Assembly: GCA_902777005.1 (NCBI GenBank)
Contig: CACYSB010000005.1
Location: forward strand, 186,001-250,000
Reading direction: 5' to 3'
DNA from: an uncultured Bacteroidota bacterium
GTDB lineage: Bacteria; Bacteroidota; Bacteroidia; Bacteroidales; P3
DNA: 64,000 nucleotides
A program made the position numbers and the translations under genes. Below are positions 52,301 to 59,856 of this stretch, piece after piece. The first letter of the stretch is position 1, and every line of letters starts with the position of its first letter. The notes beneath the pieces are model-generated. The model ran no database searches, had not been told where the DNA came from, and was given only the letters and a program-made list of their open reading frames with translations.

Positions 52301-53185
52301 TTCTTCGCCATCGATACGTATACGGTGAATGTTGTGCCAAGTGATCCTGTCCGCGGTATGGTTACGCAAAGCGGCACAGAGTTTGAATATTTATCACCTT
52401 GTACCGTCGAAGCAACAGCATATACGGGTTACATGTTTGCAGGCTGGAGCAACGGCGTGACATCCAATCCCTATACCTTCGCAGTACAGAGTGACGTTGA
52501 GTTGACAGCCATCTTTGTGGCCGAAGGTGAGGAGGTATACACAGTGACTGTGGTTAGTGCAGACCCGACGATGGGAACGGTCAGTGGGGGAGGACAGGCA
52601 TTGAGTGGTGGCACTGTGACCTTTAGCGCCACACCTAACGAGGGGTACCGCTTCCTTTATTGGAACGACGGCAACACTGAGAATCCGCGCACGGTGACCG
52701 TGACAGCAAACGCCACATATACGGCAACATTCGAGGCGATAGCGCCGACGCAGTACACCATCACTGTGATGAGCAACAACGATGCCTGGGGCACTGTGAG
52801 TGGTGGCGGCATCTACAATGAAGGCACCGAAGTGAATATTGTTGCCACACCTGCCGACGGCTATCGTTTTGTTAGGTGGAATGACGGCAACACTCAGAAC
52901 CCGCTTAGTATCACTGTGACAAGCAATGCTACATATATAGCTACCTTTGAGGAGAATGGTGGTACCGAGGGTATCGATGAGGCCGACGGCCAAAGCGTAA
53001 CAATCTATGCATCCGAAGGCCGCATACATGTCTATGCTGCACAGCCTACCGAGGCCGCTATCTATGACATGATTGGTCGCCATGTGGCCACCGTGGCTAC
53101 TGGTGCCAGTACACCGATGCCTGCAGGCGTCTACTTGGTCAAGGTGGGCACGCTGCCCGCACGCAAGGTGGTGGTGATTAAATAG
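49337..53185 (+). CDS. Giant BspA-like surface protein with LRR and nine InlB-type repeats
   Basis: A 1282-residue secreted protein: signal peptide (ending VKA), N-terminal YYTITGSNTV block shared with the LRR protein at 2.4 kb, about a dozen LRR_5 repeats of 23 residues (GLTSVTIPNSVTSIG...) to about residue 540, then nine repeats of about 70 residues with GYHxxxWNDGNxxNPR cores (Flg_new/InlB B-repeat-like), and a C-terminal region (IYDMIGRHVATV ... AGVYLVKVG) like a type IX sorting domain. Likely adhesin or host-binding protein. Start chosen at the ATG at 49337, before the signal peptide. Tandem 69-bp DNA repeats suggest copy-number change. Confidence 0.9.
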   Translation: MKQTLTLFASLLLALAIPHSVKAYDFSYTYQGKTLYYTITGSNTVSVVNPIPPYWYGFTGTRPSGDVIIPSSVQNNSTTYTVTGIGEYAFSYCSVTSVTIPSSITSIGERIFYSCNNITTLNYNATNCTSLPSNENAFGYCPSLTTINIGGNVTHLPDYLFSCCEGITSITIPASVTNIGNRVFYDCSGLTTVYFNATNCASMNGTSSESVFFGCHITTLNIGSTVEQIPNKAFRKCTELTTVNFNATNCTSMGSWSDNAVFYDCPNLATVNIGNNVTQLPADAFYNCTGLTSVSISSSVITSIGNSAFRGCSSLTSITIPNSITSICVNAFYGCTSLISITIPNSVTSIGSGAFYGCSGLTSVTIPNSVTSIDQSTFSGCTGLTSVTIGNSVTSIGSSAFQGCTGLTSVTIPNSVTSIGSSAFQGCTGLTSVTIPNSVTSIGSNAFRGCPGLTSVTIPNSVTSIGQRAFSECSGLISVTIPNSVTSISNYTFYGCSSLTSVTIPDGVTSIGNEAFYNCSGLDTVYMKSEIAPSLGSNCFSYNATGRVFMIPCGSYDSYYNKSQWSAYRNYLREPVVDLSISVASSSPYYGSASVVPFRGNNVHCDSTTIVYATADEHCVFDHWSNGNTANPDTLHLTGDSTVTAVFIPNQYTVTGVASDNIKGTVYGSATVYYLDTVTLTATANYGYHYTGWNDNNNDNPRRVVATGNITLSALFDYNQYSITVQADTSIHGNCAGGGSYNYLSERTITATANYGYHFTQWNDGNTDNPRVITLTKDTAFIALFAKNQYIVNGLANYDTRGSVLGSDTVDYLDTVTLTAMANYGYHFVKWNDNNTHNPRRIAATGNITKTAIFEYNKYSLTVQADISIHGTCTGSGNYNYLSERTISATANYGYHFSQWDDGNTDNPRTITLTQDTTFIASFAPNQYTLTVTAGEHGTASGSGSYDYGDTIMIQAYPEAHYHFIRWNDGNADNPRQYRVGGDITLTAFFAIDTYTVNVVPSDPVRGMVTQSGTEFEYLSPCTVEATAYTGYMFAGWSNGVTSNPYTFAVQSDVELTAIFVAEGEEVYTVTVVSADPTMGTVSGGGQALSGGTVTFSATPNEGYRFLYWNDGNTENPRTVTVTANATYTATFEAIAPTQYTITVMSNNDAWGTVSGGGIYNEGTEVNIVATPADGYRFVRWNDGNTQNPLSITVTSNATYIATFEENGGTEGIDEADGQSVTIYASEGRIHVYAAQPTEAAIYDMIGRHVATVATGASTPMPAGVYLVKVGTLPARKVVVIK
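50507..50644 (+). repeat. 69-bp tandem DNA repeat in the LRR region
   Basis: Two adjacent, base-for-base identical 69-bp units (50507-50575 and 50576-50644) encode 23-residue LRRs; similar but diverged units continue on both sides, as from recent recombination. Confidence 0.85.
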
Positions 53186-53245
53186 GCCGGAGTGTTAAAG
53201 TTTAGTTAAAAAAGCATCTTCCGCTCAAAAGGCCTTATATTATAT

Positions 53246-53283
53246 ACACCCACTTCCGGAAACGGGGGTGGGTGTGTTCTTTG
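53246..53283 (+). terminator. Intrinsic terminator after the BspA-like gene
   Basis: Arms ACACCCAC and GTGGGTGT with further TTCCG/CGGGG pairing around GAAA, then GTTCTTT. Confidence 0.7.
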
Positions 53284-53302
53284 ACATCTTGGGAAGATTG
53301 GT

Positions 53303-54643
53303 TTAAATGTGTGAAATCTCGCCGTAGAGGTCATGCTCTGTGGCGTCGGTGATGCGGACGTTGATGAAGGTGCCGGGAGTGATTGCTTGAATGCTTGAAT
53401 GCTTGATTGCATGAGTGGGGATAAGTACTTCATCGTCGACTTCCGGGCTGTCGTATTCGGTGCGTGCCACGATGTACTCGTCTTCTATTCTGTCGACGAT
53501 GCAGCGGAAGACTTTGCCAATGCGCTGTTGGTTCTTCTCCAGCGATATTTGTTCCTGGACGGCCATGAGTTCGCTGACGCGGCGTTCCTTCTCCTCGTCG
53601 GGCACCGGGTCGCCGAGTGGCTCGGCTGGTGTGCCTTCTTCGGGCGAGTAGGCGAAGCAGCCCATGCGGTCGAAGCGTGCCTGGCGCACGAACTCCTTGA
53701 GCTCCTCGAAGTCAGCCTCGGTCTCGCCCGGGTAGCCTACAATGAGGGTGGTGCGGATGGCTGCCGAGGGCAGCTTCTGTCGGAAGCGGTCGAGGAGACG
53801 CAGGGTGCCTTCGCGGTCGATGCCGCGCTGCATTGAGGATAGGATTCGTGAGTTGATGTGCTGCAGGGGTATGTCGATGTAGTTGCAGATGTTGGGGTGG
53901 TTGGCGATGGCGTCGATGGCGTCCTCAGGGAAGGAGGCGGGGTAGGTGTAGTGGAGGCGTATCCAAGAGGCGCCGCTCTCGGTGGCCAGCCGGTCGAGCA
54001 GCTCGCCGAGAGCGCGGCGGCGGTATAGGTCGAGGCCGTACCAGGTGGTGTCCTGGCTGATGACTATCAGTTCCTTGACGCCCTTGGCGACAAGGGCCTT
54101 GGCTTCGGCAACAAGATCGTCGATGGGTATTGATTTGTGAGCGCCGCGGATGAGAGGTATGGCGCAGTAGGAGCAGCTGCGGTTGCAGCCTTCGGCAATC
54201 TTCAGGTAGGCGTAGTGTGAGGGCGTGGAAATGTATCTCCCGCCTTCGGCGTAATCTATAAATCCGGAAGATTGGATTTCTGTATTGTCGCGAAGGGAAA
54301 GGCTTATGGCTATCTGTTCCCATTCGTGGACGCCGTACCATGCATCCACTTCGGGCATCTCTTTGGCGAGTTCCTCTTTGTAGCGCTCCACCAGACAGCC
54401 GCATGCTATCAGTTTGCGGGCCTTGCGTCCGTGGGTCTTTACGCTAACCTGTTGGAGTATGGCGTTGATACTCTCCTCCTTGGCATCGCCGATGAAGCCA
54501 CAGGTGTTGACGATGATGACGTCGCAGTCGTTGCGTTCGCGGTCGAAATGGACGGTGTGACCCTGGGCGGCGAGTTTTGTGGCAAGGTTCTCGCTGTCGA
54601 CGGTGTTCTTTGAGCAACCGAGGGTGATGATGTTGATTTTCAT
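53303..54643 (-). CDS. rimO: Ribosomal protein S12 methylthiotransferase RimO
   Basis: A 446-residue methylthiotransferase: N-terminal MTTase cysteines (TLGCSKNTVDSE, VNTCGFIG, ACGCLVE), radical SAM cluster CNRSCSYCAIP (about residue 140) and a C-terminal TRAM domain. It modifies Asp-88 of ribosomal protein S12. The TRAM domain has an extra loop encoded by four octamer repeats (53384-53415). The ATG lies 3 bases from a heptamer array that fills the gap to ftsY. Confidence 0.96.
   Translation of the reverse strand: MKINIITLGCSKNTVDSENLATKLAAQGHTVHFDRERNDCDVIIVNTCGFIGDAKEESINAILQQVSVKTHGRKARKLIACGCLVERYKEELAKEMPEVDAWYGVHEWEQIAISLSLRDNTEIQSSGFIDYAEGGRYISTPSHYAYLKIAEGCNRSCSYCAIPLIRGAHKSIPIDDLVAEAKALVAKGVKELIVISQDTTWYGLDLYRRRALGELLDRLATESGASWIRLHYTYPASFPEDAIDAIANHPNICNYIDIPLQHINSRILSSMQRGIDREGTLRLLDRFRQKLPSAAIRTTLIVGYPGETEADFEELKEFVRQARFDRMGCFAYSPEEGTPAEPLGDPVPDEEKERRVSELMAVQEQISLEKNQQRIGKVFRCIVDRIEDEYIVARTEYDSPEVDDEVLIPTHAIKHSSIQAITPGTFINVRITDATEHDLYGEISHI
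53384..53415 (+). repeat. Octamer repeat (TGCTTGAA) inside rimO
   Basis: Units TGCTTGAA, TGCTTGAA, TGCTTGAT, TGCATGAG. They encode a His/Ile/Ser loop in the TRAM domain at about residue 410 of 446; a change of one unit would shift the frame. Confidence 0.75.
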
Positions 54644-54646
54644 AGA

Positions 54647-54688
54647 GGGTAGTGGACAGTGGGTAGTGGGTAGTGTGTAGTGGACAGT
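54647..54688 (+). repeat. Heptamer array GGGTAGT, 6 units
   Basis: GGGTAGT, GGACAGT, GGGTAGT, GGGTAGT, GTGTAGT, GGACAGT. The last T is the first base (plus-strand order) of the ftsY stop codon, and the other end is 3 bases from the rimO ATG, so the array fills the whole gap. Confidence 0.85.
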
Positions 54689-55647
54689 TATTCGAAAAGA
54701 GAGTCCACGAATTCGTCGGGGTTGAAGATCTGGAGGTCGGTCATTTTCTCGCCGAGGCCGATGTAGCGCACAGGGACCTTGAACTGGTCGCTGATGCCAA
54801 TGATTACGCCGCCCTTGGCGGTGCCGTCGAGTTTGGTGAGGGCAAGGGCGTTGACATCGGTTGCGGCAGTGAACTGGCGGGCCTGCTCGACGGCGTTCTG
54901 GCCGGTGGAGGCGTCAAGGACAAGGAGAGTCTCTTGAGGTGCGTCGGGGACGAGCTTCTGCATGACGCGGCGTATCTTGGTGAGCTCGTTCATGAGTCCC
55001 ACCTTGTTGTGCAGGCGGCCTGCGGTGTCGATGATGACGATGTCGGAGCCTTTGGCGAGGGCGCTCTGCAGGGTGTCGTAGGCCACAGAGGCAGGGTCGG
55101 CGTTCATGCCCTGCTGCACGATAGGTACATCCACGCGTTCGGCCCACAGCATGAGCTGTTCGACGGCGGCGGCGCGGAAAGTGTCGGCGGCGCCGAGCAT
55201 GACGTTGCGTCCAGCCTGTTTGTAGCGATAGGCGAGCTTGGCGATGGTGGTGGTCTTGCCTACGCCGTTGACGCCCACGACGAGTATTACGTAGGGCTTG
55301 CATGGCAGTGGCGCATCGAATGTGGCGGGCATATTGTCCAGCGGACGTCGCAGCAGTTGTGCTATCTCGGCGCGAAGGATGGCGTTGAGCTCGGAGGTTG
55401 AGATATATTTGTCGCGCCGTATGCGGTCTTGCAGTTTATCAATCACCTTGAGGGTTGTGTCGACACCAACATCAGAGGTGATAAGAGTTTCCTCGAGGTT
55501 GTCGAGGACATCGTCGTCGACAGTGCTTTTGCCGAGGATGCTCTTGGTGAGTTTCTGGAAGAAGCTCTCTTTAGTCTTGGCAAGACCGTTGTCGAGGGTC
55601 TGTCGTTCGGCGCTTTTGTCTTTACGTGCAAAGTCAAATAGTCCCAT
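54688..55647 (-). CDS. ftsY: Signal recognition particle receptor FtsY
   Basis: A 319-residue SRP GTPase: N domain (four helices, residues 1-100), G domain with GVNGVGKTTT (about 129-138), DTFRAAAVEQL, DTAGR, ALTKLDGTAKGG and the C-terminal GLGEKMTDLQIFNPDEFV. It delivers ribosome-nascent-chain complexes to SecYEG. It lacks the long acidic A domain of the E. coli protein, as in most Bacteroidota. Heptamer arrays lie on both sides. Confidence 0.97.
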   Translation of the reverse strand: MGLFDFARKDKSAERQTLDNGLAKTKESFFQKLTKSILGKSTVDDDVLDNLEETLITSDVGVDTTLKVIDKLQDRIRRDKYISTSELNAILRAEIAQLLRRPLDNMPATFDAPLPCKPYVILVVGVNGVGKTTTIAKLAYRYKQAGRNVMLGAADTFRAAAVEQLMLWAERVDVPIVQQGMNADPASVAYDTLQSALAKGSDIVIIDTAGRLHNKVGLMNELTKIRRVMQKLVPDAPQETLLVLDASTGQNAVEQARQFTAATDVNALALTKLDGTAKGGVIIGISDQFKVPVRYIGLGEKMTDLQIFNPDEFVDSLFE

Positions 55648-55655
55648 TGTGTAAA

Positions 55656-55823
55656 GGTTACGGGTTACAGGTTACGGGTTACAGGTTACGGGTTATAGGT
55701 TACGGGTTACAGGTTACAGGTTACGGGTTACAGGTTACAGGTTACGGGTTACAGGTTACGGGTTACGGGTTACAGGTTACGGGTTACAGGTTACGGGTTA
55801 CGGGTTATGGGTTATGGGTTACG
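55656..55823 (+). repeat. Heptamer array GGTTACR, 24 units
   Basis: 24 uninterrupted seven-base units (GGTTACG, GGTTACA, three GGTTAT-variants) fill the gap: 9 bases from the ftsY ATG, and the next unit GGTTATT contains the thioredoxin-like stop codon. Same unit as at 40.1 kb, but read as its complement in the local mRNA. Confidence 0.92.
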
Positions 55824-55825
55824 GG

Positions 55826-56362
55826 TTATTTGAGGGCTTTCATCATTTCGGGGCGAATCTCGTTGTCGAAGATTTGCATGTATTTGTCGTAAGAGTACTT
55901 GGTGTTGTCGCCCGAGGCGAAGTACCATAATATGGCGGTGAACTCCTTGGGGGGATAGAAGCCGGGGATGACGGTGAGCAGTGTGCCGTCGGCGCGGAAG
56001 ATGGCGAAGGAGGGGAAGCCTAAGCGCTGGCCAAGTGTGGCTTGAGCGAAGATGTGCACCTTGTTCTGTCCGGCAGCTGCTGGAGGATAGACCCGGCCAT
56101 TCCATCGGACCGTTTCGTTGCCTTCGGCGTTGAACTTCACGGGGTAGTAGTATTTGTTCATAATGGAGGCCACCGTGGGGTCGGTGAAGGTCTGACGGTC
56201 CATCTTCTTGCAGTAGCCGCACCAGTTGGTGTAGAAGTCAACGATGTAGAAACGCGAACCAATCTTGGCCTGGGCGGCGTCGGAGATGGTGTGCCAGTTG
56301 ACCTGGGCTGCTGCTGTGCCCACAAGGAGGCTGATGATTGTGATGATGAGGGTCTTTTTCAT
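55826..56362 (-). CDS. Thioredoxin-fold exported protein
   Basis: A 178-residue exported protein: signal peptide (residues 1-19, ending AAA), then a thioredoxin-like fold with YTNWCGYCKKMD (redox pair CxxC, about residue 47) and RLGFPSFAIFRADGT (cis-Pro region). The WCGYCKKMDRQTF pattern is of the DUF255/SoxW-type, so it may reduce periplasmic disulphides or act in cytochrome maturation. In the same direction as ftsY, with the heptamer array between. Confidence 0.87.
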   Translation of the reverse strand: MKKTLIITIISLLVGTAAAQVNWHTISDAAQAKIGSRFYIVDFYTNWCGYCKKMDRQTFTDPTVASIMNKYYYPVKFNAEGNETVRWNGRVYPPAAAGQNKVHIFAQATLGQRLGFPSFAIFRADGTLLTVIPGFYPPKEFTAILWYFASGDNTKYSYDKYMQIFDNEIRPEMMKALK

Positions 56363-56382
56363 GACTTATGATGTTTTGTTGT

Positions 56383-57711
56383 TTACCATTCGTATTGCCA
56401 GTCCTGTTCGTTATCCTGCTCTTCCTCGATATATATTTCCTCGCGCTCCTCCCGGTCGCGGATGCGGAAGAGTCGTCCGAGCCAGTCGTCTTTCTTGGAG
56501 CGTACCTGTGTGCTGCGTTGGCTGTCCTCCTCGATGATACGTGAGAGTTGTGCGGTGTAGTTCTCCACATAGTGGCTGCCCACGGATGGATCGTGGTGGA
56601 GGCGGGCGCCGGTGTAGTAGTGACGAAGTATGGAGTCGTAGGTGATGCCTAAGGTAACCATGCGTATGCATCCTTCTTGGCTGAGGCCAACGCCATGGCC
56701 GTAGCCGTGACCGTTGAGGATGACGCTGTTTGAAGCACTGTCCACGGAGACAGAGAAGAAAGTGGATTTGAGTTGCCAGTCGAGGCGTACACGTGTAAGT
56801 GGTACACCAAGGATACGTGCCTGCCTGACAGGCTGATAGAAATGTAGCAGGCTGTCGCGTACTGTGCTGTCGGAGGTATTGAGCTTGTGTGTTTTGGCAA
56901 AGTAGTTAAGCCAGCGATCCATGTTTATCGTCTTAACCCAGTCGCTCTGACGCATATTGAAAGAGAAAGTGTCCTCGACGGAGCGGAGATAGGGTAGTGC
57001 GGTGCGCCATACATCCTCAGAATTGGCAGTCTGGCCGCCACTATTCGAGTGGAAAGGTGTTTCGATGAGGTTGCCGCTGCTGTCGACAAGTGTTTCGCCG
57101 CTGCTTTGTATGACGCCAAGCATAATATCCGGACGTATGCAACGGTTAAGGTAAGCCTGACAGTGTACGCCGTCGCAGAAGTTGTAGCCGTCGGCGGAGT
57201 GTTTGTTAAGGTTGCGGAGCGCCCAGGTACGGCTGATTATGGCCTGAATGCGGAATATGTCGCTTTGCTGGCCGTATATCTCACTCTGCACTACTCCGGC
57301 GATGTATGTCTCGAACTCCACATCACCGACAAGGAGCAGTTTGTTACCTGCCAGTGGTGTTATCTCGAGGTTGCCCTCATAGGTGCGTTGCTTGCAGCCT
57401 TCAGGGTTAAGGCATATGATGCAGGCTGTGTCGGTGGCGACGAGCCGCACCTTTTTGAATGTGCCGTAGTCGTCCTCGTTGACGCTGACGTGCAGGCCGT
57501 TTTTCTGGGCACGGATAAGCACGGAGCGCCCTTCGCCCACCATATCCTCGAGTAGGGTGTCGTTGTCGGCATAGAGATTGTAGTTGCCCAGATCAAAGCT
57601 TATATTGAGAGTGCTGATGCTGTTTGTTGAGAAGAGTCGCACGCGTATGTGGTCGGCCCGCACCGGCAGGACGGCAAGTATCAGTGTGAGTATGAGCAGC
57701 AGGCGTTTCAT
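56383..57711 (-). CDS. SpoIID/LytB domain protein
   Basis: A 442-residue exported protein: signal peptide (residues 1-19), an N-terminal beta domain, then the SpoIID domain with VEFETYIAGVVQSEIYGQQSDIFRIQAIISRTWALRN (catalytic Glu in QSEIYG), HSNSGGQTANSEDVW and GHGYGHGVGLSQEGCIRM. SpoIID-type enzymes are lytic transglycosylases acting on denuded peptidoglycan glycans. The C-terminal 60 residues are highly charged. It overlaps lpxB by 4 bases. Confidence 0.9.
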   Translation of the reverse strand: MKRLLLILTLILAVLPVRADHIRVRLFSTNSISTLNISFDLGNYNLYADNDTLLEDMVGEGRSVLIRAQKNGLHVSVNEDDYGTFKKVRLVATDTACIICLNPEGCKQRTYEGNLEITPLAGNKLLLVGDVEFETYIAGVVQSEIYGQQSDIFRIQAIISRTWALRNLNKHSADGYNFCDGVHCQAYLNRCIRPDIMLGVIQSSGETLVDSSGNLIETPFHSNSGGQTANSEDVWRTALPYLRSVEDTFSFNMRQSDWVKTINMDRWLNYFAKTHKLNTSDSTVRDSLLHFYQPVRQARILGVPLTRVRLDWQLKSTFFSVSVDSASNSVILNGHGYGHGVGLSQEGCIRMVTLGITYDSILRHYYTGARLHHDPSVGSHYVENYTAQLSRIIEEDSQRSTQVRSKKDDWLGRLFRIRDREEREEIYIEEEQDNEQDWQYEW

Positions 57712-58811
57712 CTGATAATGTCTATAATGGCTTGAGCGGCACGCGATGAGGCGCCGCCGTCGCCGAGCAGGGCGCGCATGTCGGCATACTCATGCAAAAT
57801 GCGTTCGCGGTTTGATTCGTCTGCAGCAATAAGGTTGAACTCACGGCCAAGCCTTTCGGCATTGAAGTCCTCCTGGATCAATTCTGTGACAATTGGACTA
57901 TCGGCAATAAGGTTGACGAGAGAAATGTATTTGATGCGTTTGCTGACAACAGCTTTTGCAATCATGATTGAAATTGGGTTGGCTCGGTAGCACACTACCT
58001 GAGGTACATTGAAGAGAGCAGCCTCAAGTGTTGCGGTGCCGGAGCATACAATGGCGGCATGTGCTTGCGACAGCAAGCTGTAGGTCTGGTCATACACAAC
58101 GTCAATGTTGCTGCCGGTGGGTATATATTTGCAGTATTGGCTTTCTCCCAGCAGGCTCATGCCGGCTACCACGAAGCGGTATTCGGGATGTTGCTGGGCG
58201 AGTTGTACCATCAATGGCAGGCTGTTCTTCAGCTCCATGCGACGGCTGCCGGGGAGGAGGGCGATGATAGGTTTGTCTGTATACGGTAGTGCCGTTTCTT
58301 GAAATGACTTCACTGCATCAAGCAGAGGATGCCCCACGTATACTGCCTGCGGCATATCATTGTCTGCAAAGAACTTCTCTTCGAATGGCAGTATGTAGCA
58401 GAGCCGGTCGAGGGTGCGCCGCATGCCTTTGATGCGTCCTTTCTTCCAAGCCCAAAGGTTTGGTGAGATATAATGTACTGTCTTGTAGCCGTGTTTGTGT
58501 GCCCACGCCTCAATCTTGAGGTTGAATCCTGGATAGTCTATCCCTACCACCACGTCGGGTTGCCACTGCGCAATGTCGTGTTTGCAGAAAGCTATGTTGC
58601 CCAGTACCGTTCGCAAGTGGGCTAGTACCTCGACAAAGCCCATAATAGCAAGGTCGCGTATGTGACGCACTGGTGTACCACCGACAGATGACATAGCGTC
58701 GCCGCCCCAGAATCGAAACTCCGCCTGTGGGTCTTTCTCCTGCAGCGCCCGCATCAGGTTGGCTCCATGCAGGTCGCCAGACGCTTCTCCTGCTATGAGG
58801 TAATACTTCAT
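57708..58811 (-). CDS. lpxB: Lipid-A-disaccharide synthase
   Basis: A 367-residue GT-B/GT19 enzyme: YLIAGEASGDLHGANLMRAL, GHPLLDAVKS, ALLPGSRRMELKNSLP and ATLEAALFNVPQVVCYRANPISI. It joins UDP-2,3-diacylglucosamine and lipid X to the lipid A disaccharide. All signatures are intact and the length is normal. It overlaps the small membrane protein and SpoIID genes by 4 bases each. Confidence 0.97.
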   Translation of the reverse strand: MKYYLIAGEASGDLHGANLMRALQEKDPQAEFRFWGGDAMSSVGGTPVRHIRDLAIMGFVEVLAHLRTVLGNIAFCKHDIAQWQPDVVVGIDYPGFNLKIEAWAHKHGYKTVHYISPNLWAWKKGRIKGMRRTLDRLCYILPFEEKFFADNDMPQAVYVGHPLLDAVKSFQETALPYTDKPIIALLPGSRRMELKNSLPLMVQLAQQHPEYRFVVAGMSLLGESQYCKYIPTGSNIDVVYDQTYSLLSQAHAAIVCSGTATLEAALFNVPQVVCYRANPISIMIAKAVVSKRIKYISLVNLIADSPIVTELIQEDFNAERLGREFNLIAADESNRERILHEYADMRALLGDGGASSRAAQAIIDIIR

Positions 58812-59101
58812 TGCAACACAAGGGCTTTGGTTTTGAGAATGTAGAACATGAATGCCAGGAAAGTGACGAAGAAGACTACGATGAGCGTCTTGGTTACACG
58901 CAGCTGTGTTCGGCCTTTAGCATAATGGTGTAACACGAGGATGAGTGGGATGAACATGCCGCCGAACCAGCGCACATGAGCCATCAATGGCTCGCCGGCT
59001 ATCATCAGCCCTAAGGCCAGTGCCAGACAGAACCCCAATTCGGCTCCCAATCCAGCCACGAGACCCACTATTATTTTGTCCTGTGCAAAAAACTTCTTCA
59101 T
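58808..59101 (-). CDS. Small membrane protein, 97 residues
   Basis: Three predicted hydrophobic helices (about residues 10-38, 47-60 and 70-92), N- and C-terminus with Lys. No family recognised. It is locked into the surE-lpxB operon by 4-base overlaps on both sides, so its role is probably related to lipid A or envelope metabolism. Confidence 0.87.
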   Translation of the reverse strand: MKKFFAQDKIIVGLVAGLGAELGFCLALALGLMIAGEPLMAHVRWFGGMFIPLILVLHHYAKGRTQLRVTKTLIVVFFVTFLAFMFYILKTKALVLQ

Positions 59102-59856
59102 TCCAGTTGTTTAAGACTTTCGATTGCTTTGTATGCCGTGAAGTCTGCGTTGACGGGCACTACGCTGACATAGCCGTTGGTGAGAGCCCATTCGTCGCTA
59201 TCTTCTTCGGGGTTATCGCATACGAACTTCCCCGTGAGCCACCAGTAGCGTTGTCCGCGCGGGTCAATACGCTGCTCGAAACTGTCGAGCCACTGAGCCT
59301 TGGCTTCGTGGCATACACGGATGCCTTTAATCTTGTCGGCTGATATGTGCGGTATGTTGACGTTAAGCGACACAAACTCGGGCAGGCCGTGTTCCAGTGC
59401 GTGGCCGATTATTTGGCGGGCATAGGGGATACACGGAGTAAGGTCTGTTTGGTGGTTGTGGCTCAGTAGAGAGAATCCTATGGCATTAAGACCAAGCACA
59501 GAGGCTTCAATTGCTGCGCCCATGGTGCCGCTGTAGAGCACGTTGATGGAGCTGTTGCTGCCATGGTTGATACCGGAGAGCACGAGGTCTGGCTTGCGTG
59601 TGCAGAACTGTGGGACAGCCAACTTTACGCAGTCTGCCGGCGTACCGTCGCAGCAATATACCTCAAGCCCTTCTTCTTTCGTTACATCATACACACGCAA
59701 CGGTCGCTGTGTGGTGAGGCTGTGACTTAAGCATGAGGCATTGTTCCTTGGCGCCATCACCACCACATCGCCGAACTCACGAGCCACACCTGTCAATGCC
59801 TTAATGCCAGGTGCCTCCACTCCGTCGTCGTTGGTTATCAGTATCAGAGGCTTCAT
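59098..59856 (-). CDS. surE: 5'/3'-nucleotidase SurE
   Basis: A 252-residue SurE: ILITNDDGVEAPGI with the metal-binding Asp-Asp pair (residues 9-10), the APRNNASCLSHSLT (Ser/Asn ligands), CDGTPADCVKLA, SGINHGSNSS and YSGTMGAAIEA. It hydrolyses nucleoside monophosphates and short polyphosphate, a stationary-phase survival enzyme. Starts surE-97aa-lpxB-spoIID; overlaps the DUF4340 gene by 4 bases. Confidence 0.96.
   Translation of the reverse strand: MKPLILITNDDGVEAPGIKALTGVAREFGDVVVMAPRNNASCLSHSLTTQRPLRVYDVTKEEGLEVYCCDGTPADCVKLAVPQFCTRKPDLVLSGINHGSNSSINVLYSGTMGAAIEASVLGLNAIGFSLLSHNHQTDLTPCIPYARQIIGHALEHGLPEFVSLNVNIPHISADKIKGIRVCHEAKAQWLDSFEQRIDPRGQRYWWLTGKFVCDNPEEDSDEWALTNGYVSVVPVNADFTAYKAIESLKQLE

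Noticed and set aside
55626-55892. An open frame of 88 codons across the heptamer array, reading a VTGYGLQ-type repeat
   Set aside because: It is the translation of the GGTTACR array itself, which has no stop codon in that frame; it lacks a start signal and any conservation, so it is not a gene.
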